Positions 1-64,000 of a stretch of 64,000 nucleotides of DNA are shown here, piece after piece (positions within the stretch are counted from its first letter, which is position 1; every line of letters starts with the position of its first letter). The stretch is from assembly GCA_009823395.1 (NCBI GenBank), contig CM020519.1, positions 14,512,501 to 14,576,500 on the forward strand, read 5' to 3'. Source of the DNA: Thamnaconus septentrionalis (Eukaryota > Chordata > Actinopteri > Tetraodontiformes > Monacanthidae). Made by a program: the position numbers and the translations under genes. Below the pieces are notes generated by a model. That model was given only the letters and a program-made list of their open reading frames with translations. It ran no database searches and was not told the origin of the DNA.

Positions 1-38
1 TCCCTTCTCTTTACGTGAATGACAAAATGAAATCTCAC

Positions 39-62516
<62,478 letters not shown>

Positions 62517-64000
62517 CTGACGGGAAGCACACAGTTGAAACATTAGCATGTCGCCATGTAGTACTCTCTATCAGCTGGATACACTGACTCAGTACTGTTT
62601 AAGTGTATATTCTCGTTCCGGTTGGGGTAAACTGCAACATTTCACAGCATCTAGAAGGTTGGACCCAGGTGCAAGCAGGGAAAGGACAACGGGACAAACT
62701 GGGGACACGCAAAACTACAGGCACACTACCACGATCAAGTAACGCACACATCCACGTCCACACTCATTAGACAACTAGCCCATTCTTGTGGAAAAACAAG
62801 AATAATCGTGATGCACACAGTGAAATACCGGTTGTAGAGAGGTGGTAATGGTTAAGCAAATGACAAAATTGCTGTCGAAGAGTAAAACGTCACAACGGAA
62901 GATTTTACTTACCCTTTTTATTAACCTCTAGTAGCAAAAGGGACAAGGAGAGAGTAACATGAGAAGCTGATTCTGATGATCTCTGCCTGAACCACTTTGA
63001 TCAACCACTGGCAATGAATGGAGGAACACTAAGAAGCGGCACTCAAGGTAATTTAATGTTGAACAATTTCAAGTTTCAAAGGCTCAAAAATAATTGTGCG
63101 CCTTTAGCCATGAGTTTACTCCATGTGTTTGGACAGATTTCTGAAAATGTTGCTTTCGTTTCACAAAGTTTTGCAAAGTTCCTTCTCCTCCTTGCAGTCT
63201 TGTAGCACCATTCCCCCAAATAGGGCTAATTATAATCCATCCCTTTCTAAATTCTATTTCAACACGTAATTCTCTGGGCTTAAATTTATCAAATTAAACC
63301 AGAAATGATTTAGAAGGACCAATCTTTGGGATTTCACTTTCACCAAAGGGGCAATTAGCGATTTCTGACCGAAAGAGAGTGCAGCCGAGCACAGCTCGTA
63401 TATCAAAAACAAAAAGGCTTCACGCTTGTCTCACCTCCATAGCTCTGCCCTCTTCTAAGTTTCGTACACAAAAAGCAACCAACGCCCATTGAGCGAAAAA
63501 GAAAAATGCTGAGTGATGAGGTAAAAACATATCGAAAGTGTTTGGAAGTCAAGTAAACGAGCTGGACATGCTAACATTAGCTAAATCCGGCGGGTCGCCC
63601 TCAGATAACTGAACTCTGTGATCCATGTGATGATTCCAAGGGGACCACTATAAGAGATGGACTTTTCTTTAGGTTTTGGTGCATGCTAGGTTGAAATAAA
63701 ACTACACCACTTGTTTATTTTAGCATAATTCTGTGTCGGAGGCAGGTCCATTACTGAGATTTCAGCGCATTTGCCCACTGATAAGACATTCTACTGTGAC
63801 TGACGGGGCCGTTGCCCCCTTATATTGGTAACGGTGGTGGTGCAACTGTTCTGATGGAAGTGTGGGGGGATTCAAAACGAACAAGAGGATAGAAAGGTCT
63901 GGAAAGCAAAAGACAGAGAGGGGGCGTGTGATGTGAAACGCTACCCTAGATGGAATGACATCACTAGAGCTCCACGCACCAATTTCTAATAATTACCTTG
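62517..64000. other. intron 3, partial
   Basis: No exon 3 signature, transposon or RNA recognised in these 1.5 kb. Composition is mixed, and the short open frames have no family features. Confidence 0.5.

Overview
This is a vertebrate nuclear window, almost certainly from a teleost fish. It lies inside one gene on the minus strand: the ryanodine receptor 3 gene (ryr3), which encodes the large Ca2+ release channel of the sarcoplasmic/endoplasmic reticulum. I could place 44 consecutive coding exons, here numbered 4 to 47 on the assumption that three coding exons lie upstream as in mammalian RYR genes. The gene runs from 62516 (5' side) down to 39 (3' side). Joined, the exons give 6781 nt, or about 2260 codons, with no stop or frameshift and with matching phase at all 43 junctions. 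That is roughly residues 94-2354 of a protein of about 4,870 residues. Exons 1-3 lie beyond 64000, and the rest of the cytoplasmic shell and the pore lie beyond position 1. Paralogue evidence: the acidic divergent region 2 of RyR1 is absent and replaced by a 49-bp exon, divergent region 3 is short, and many segments (TNKGSELCFAD, HKTFGTQNSN, ALVYKIKGPP) read as RyR3.

Layout from 5' to 3' (descending coordinates): 62516-53055 MIR/beta-trefoil N-terminal domains; 50852-45082 first RIH solenoid; 44969-39880 SPRY1; 39108-34727 the two RYR repeats (P1); 33576-30561 SPRY2; 29190-24779 small linker exon and SPRY3; 24048-9687 junctional solenoid, including the 622-bp exon 36 with an acidic low-complexity stretch; 7221-39 second RIH/bridging solenoid.

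The introns range from 95 bp to 5 kb and hold the rest of the sequence: many non-autonomous DNA transposons, non-LTR retrotransposon fragments, a tRNA-derived SINE and many AT/CA microsatellites. Several hAT-type copies keep 8-bp target duplications, one TTAA-flanked MITE family occurs at least six times, and one TA-flanked family occurs at least five times. No other protein-coding gene was found on either strand. Long open frames over exons, microsatellites and MITEs are shadows.

Most notable features: a (TG)n tract of about 108 bp directly against the exon 43 acceptor, a GC-AG intron after exon 7, a hAT-like element ending 29 nt from the exon 39 acceptor, nested insertions that give relative ages, and an unusual MVCAAD substitution in SPRY3. 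I saw no evidence of a new multi-gene system.
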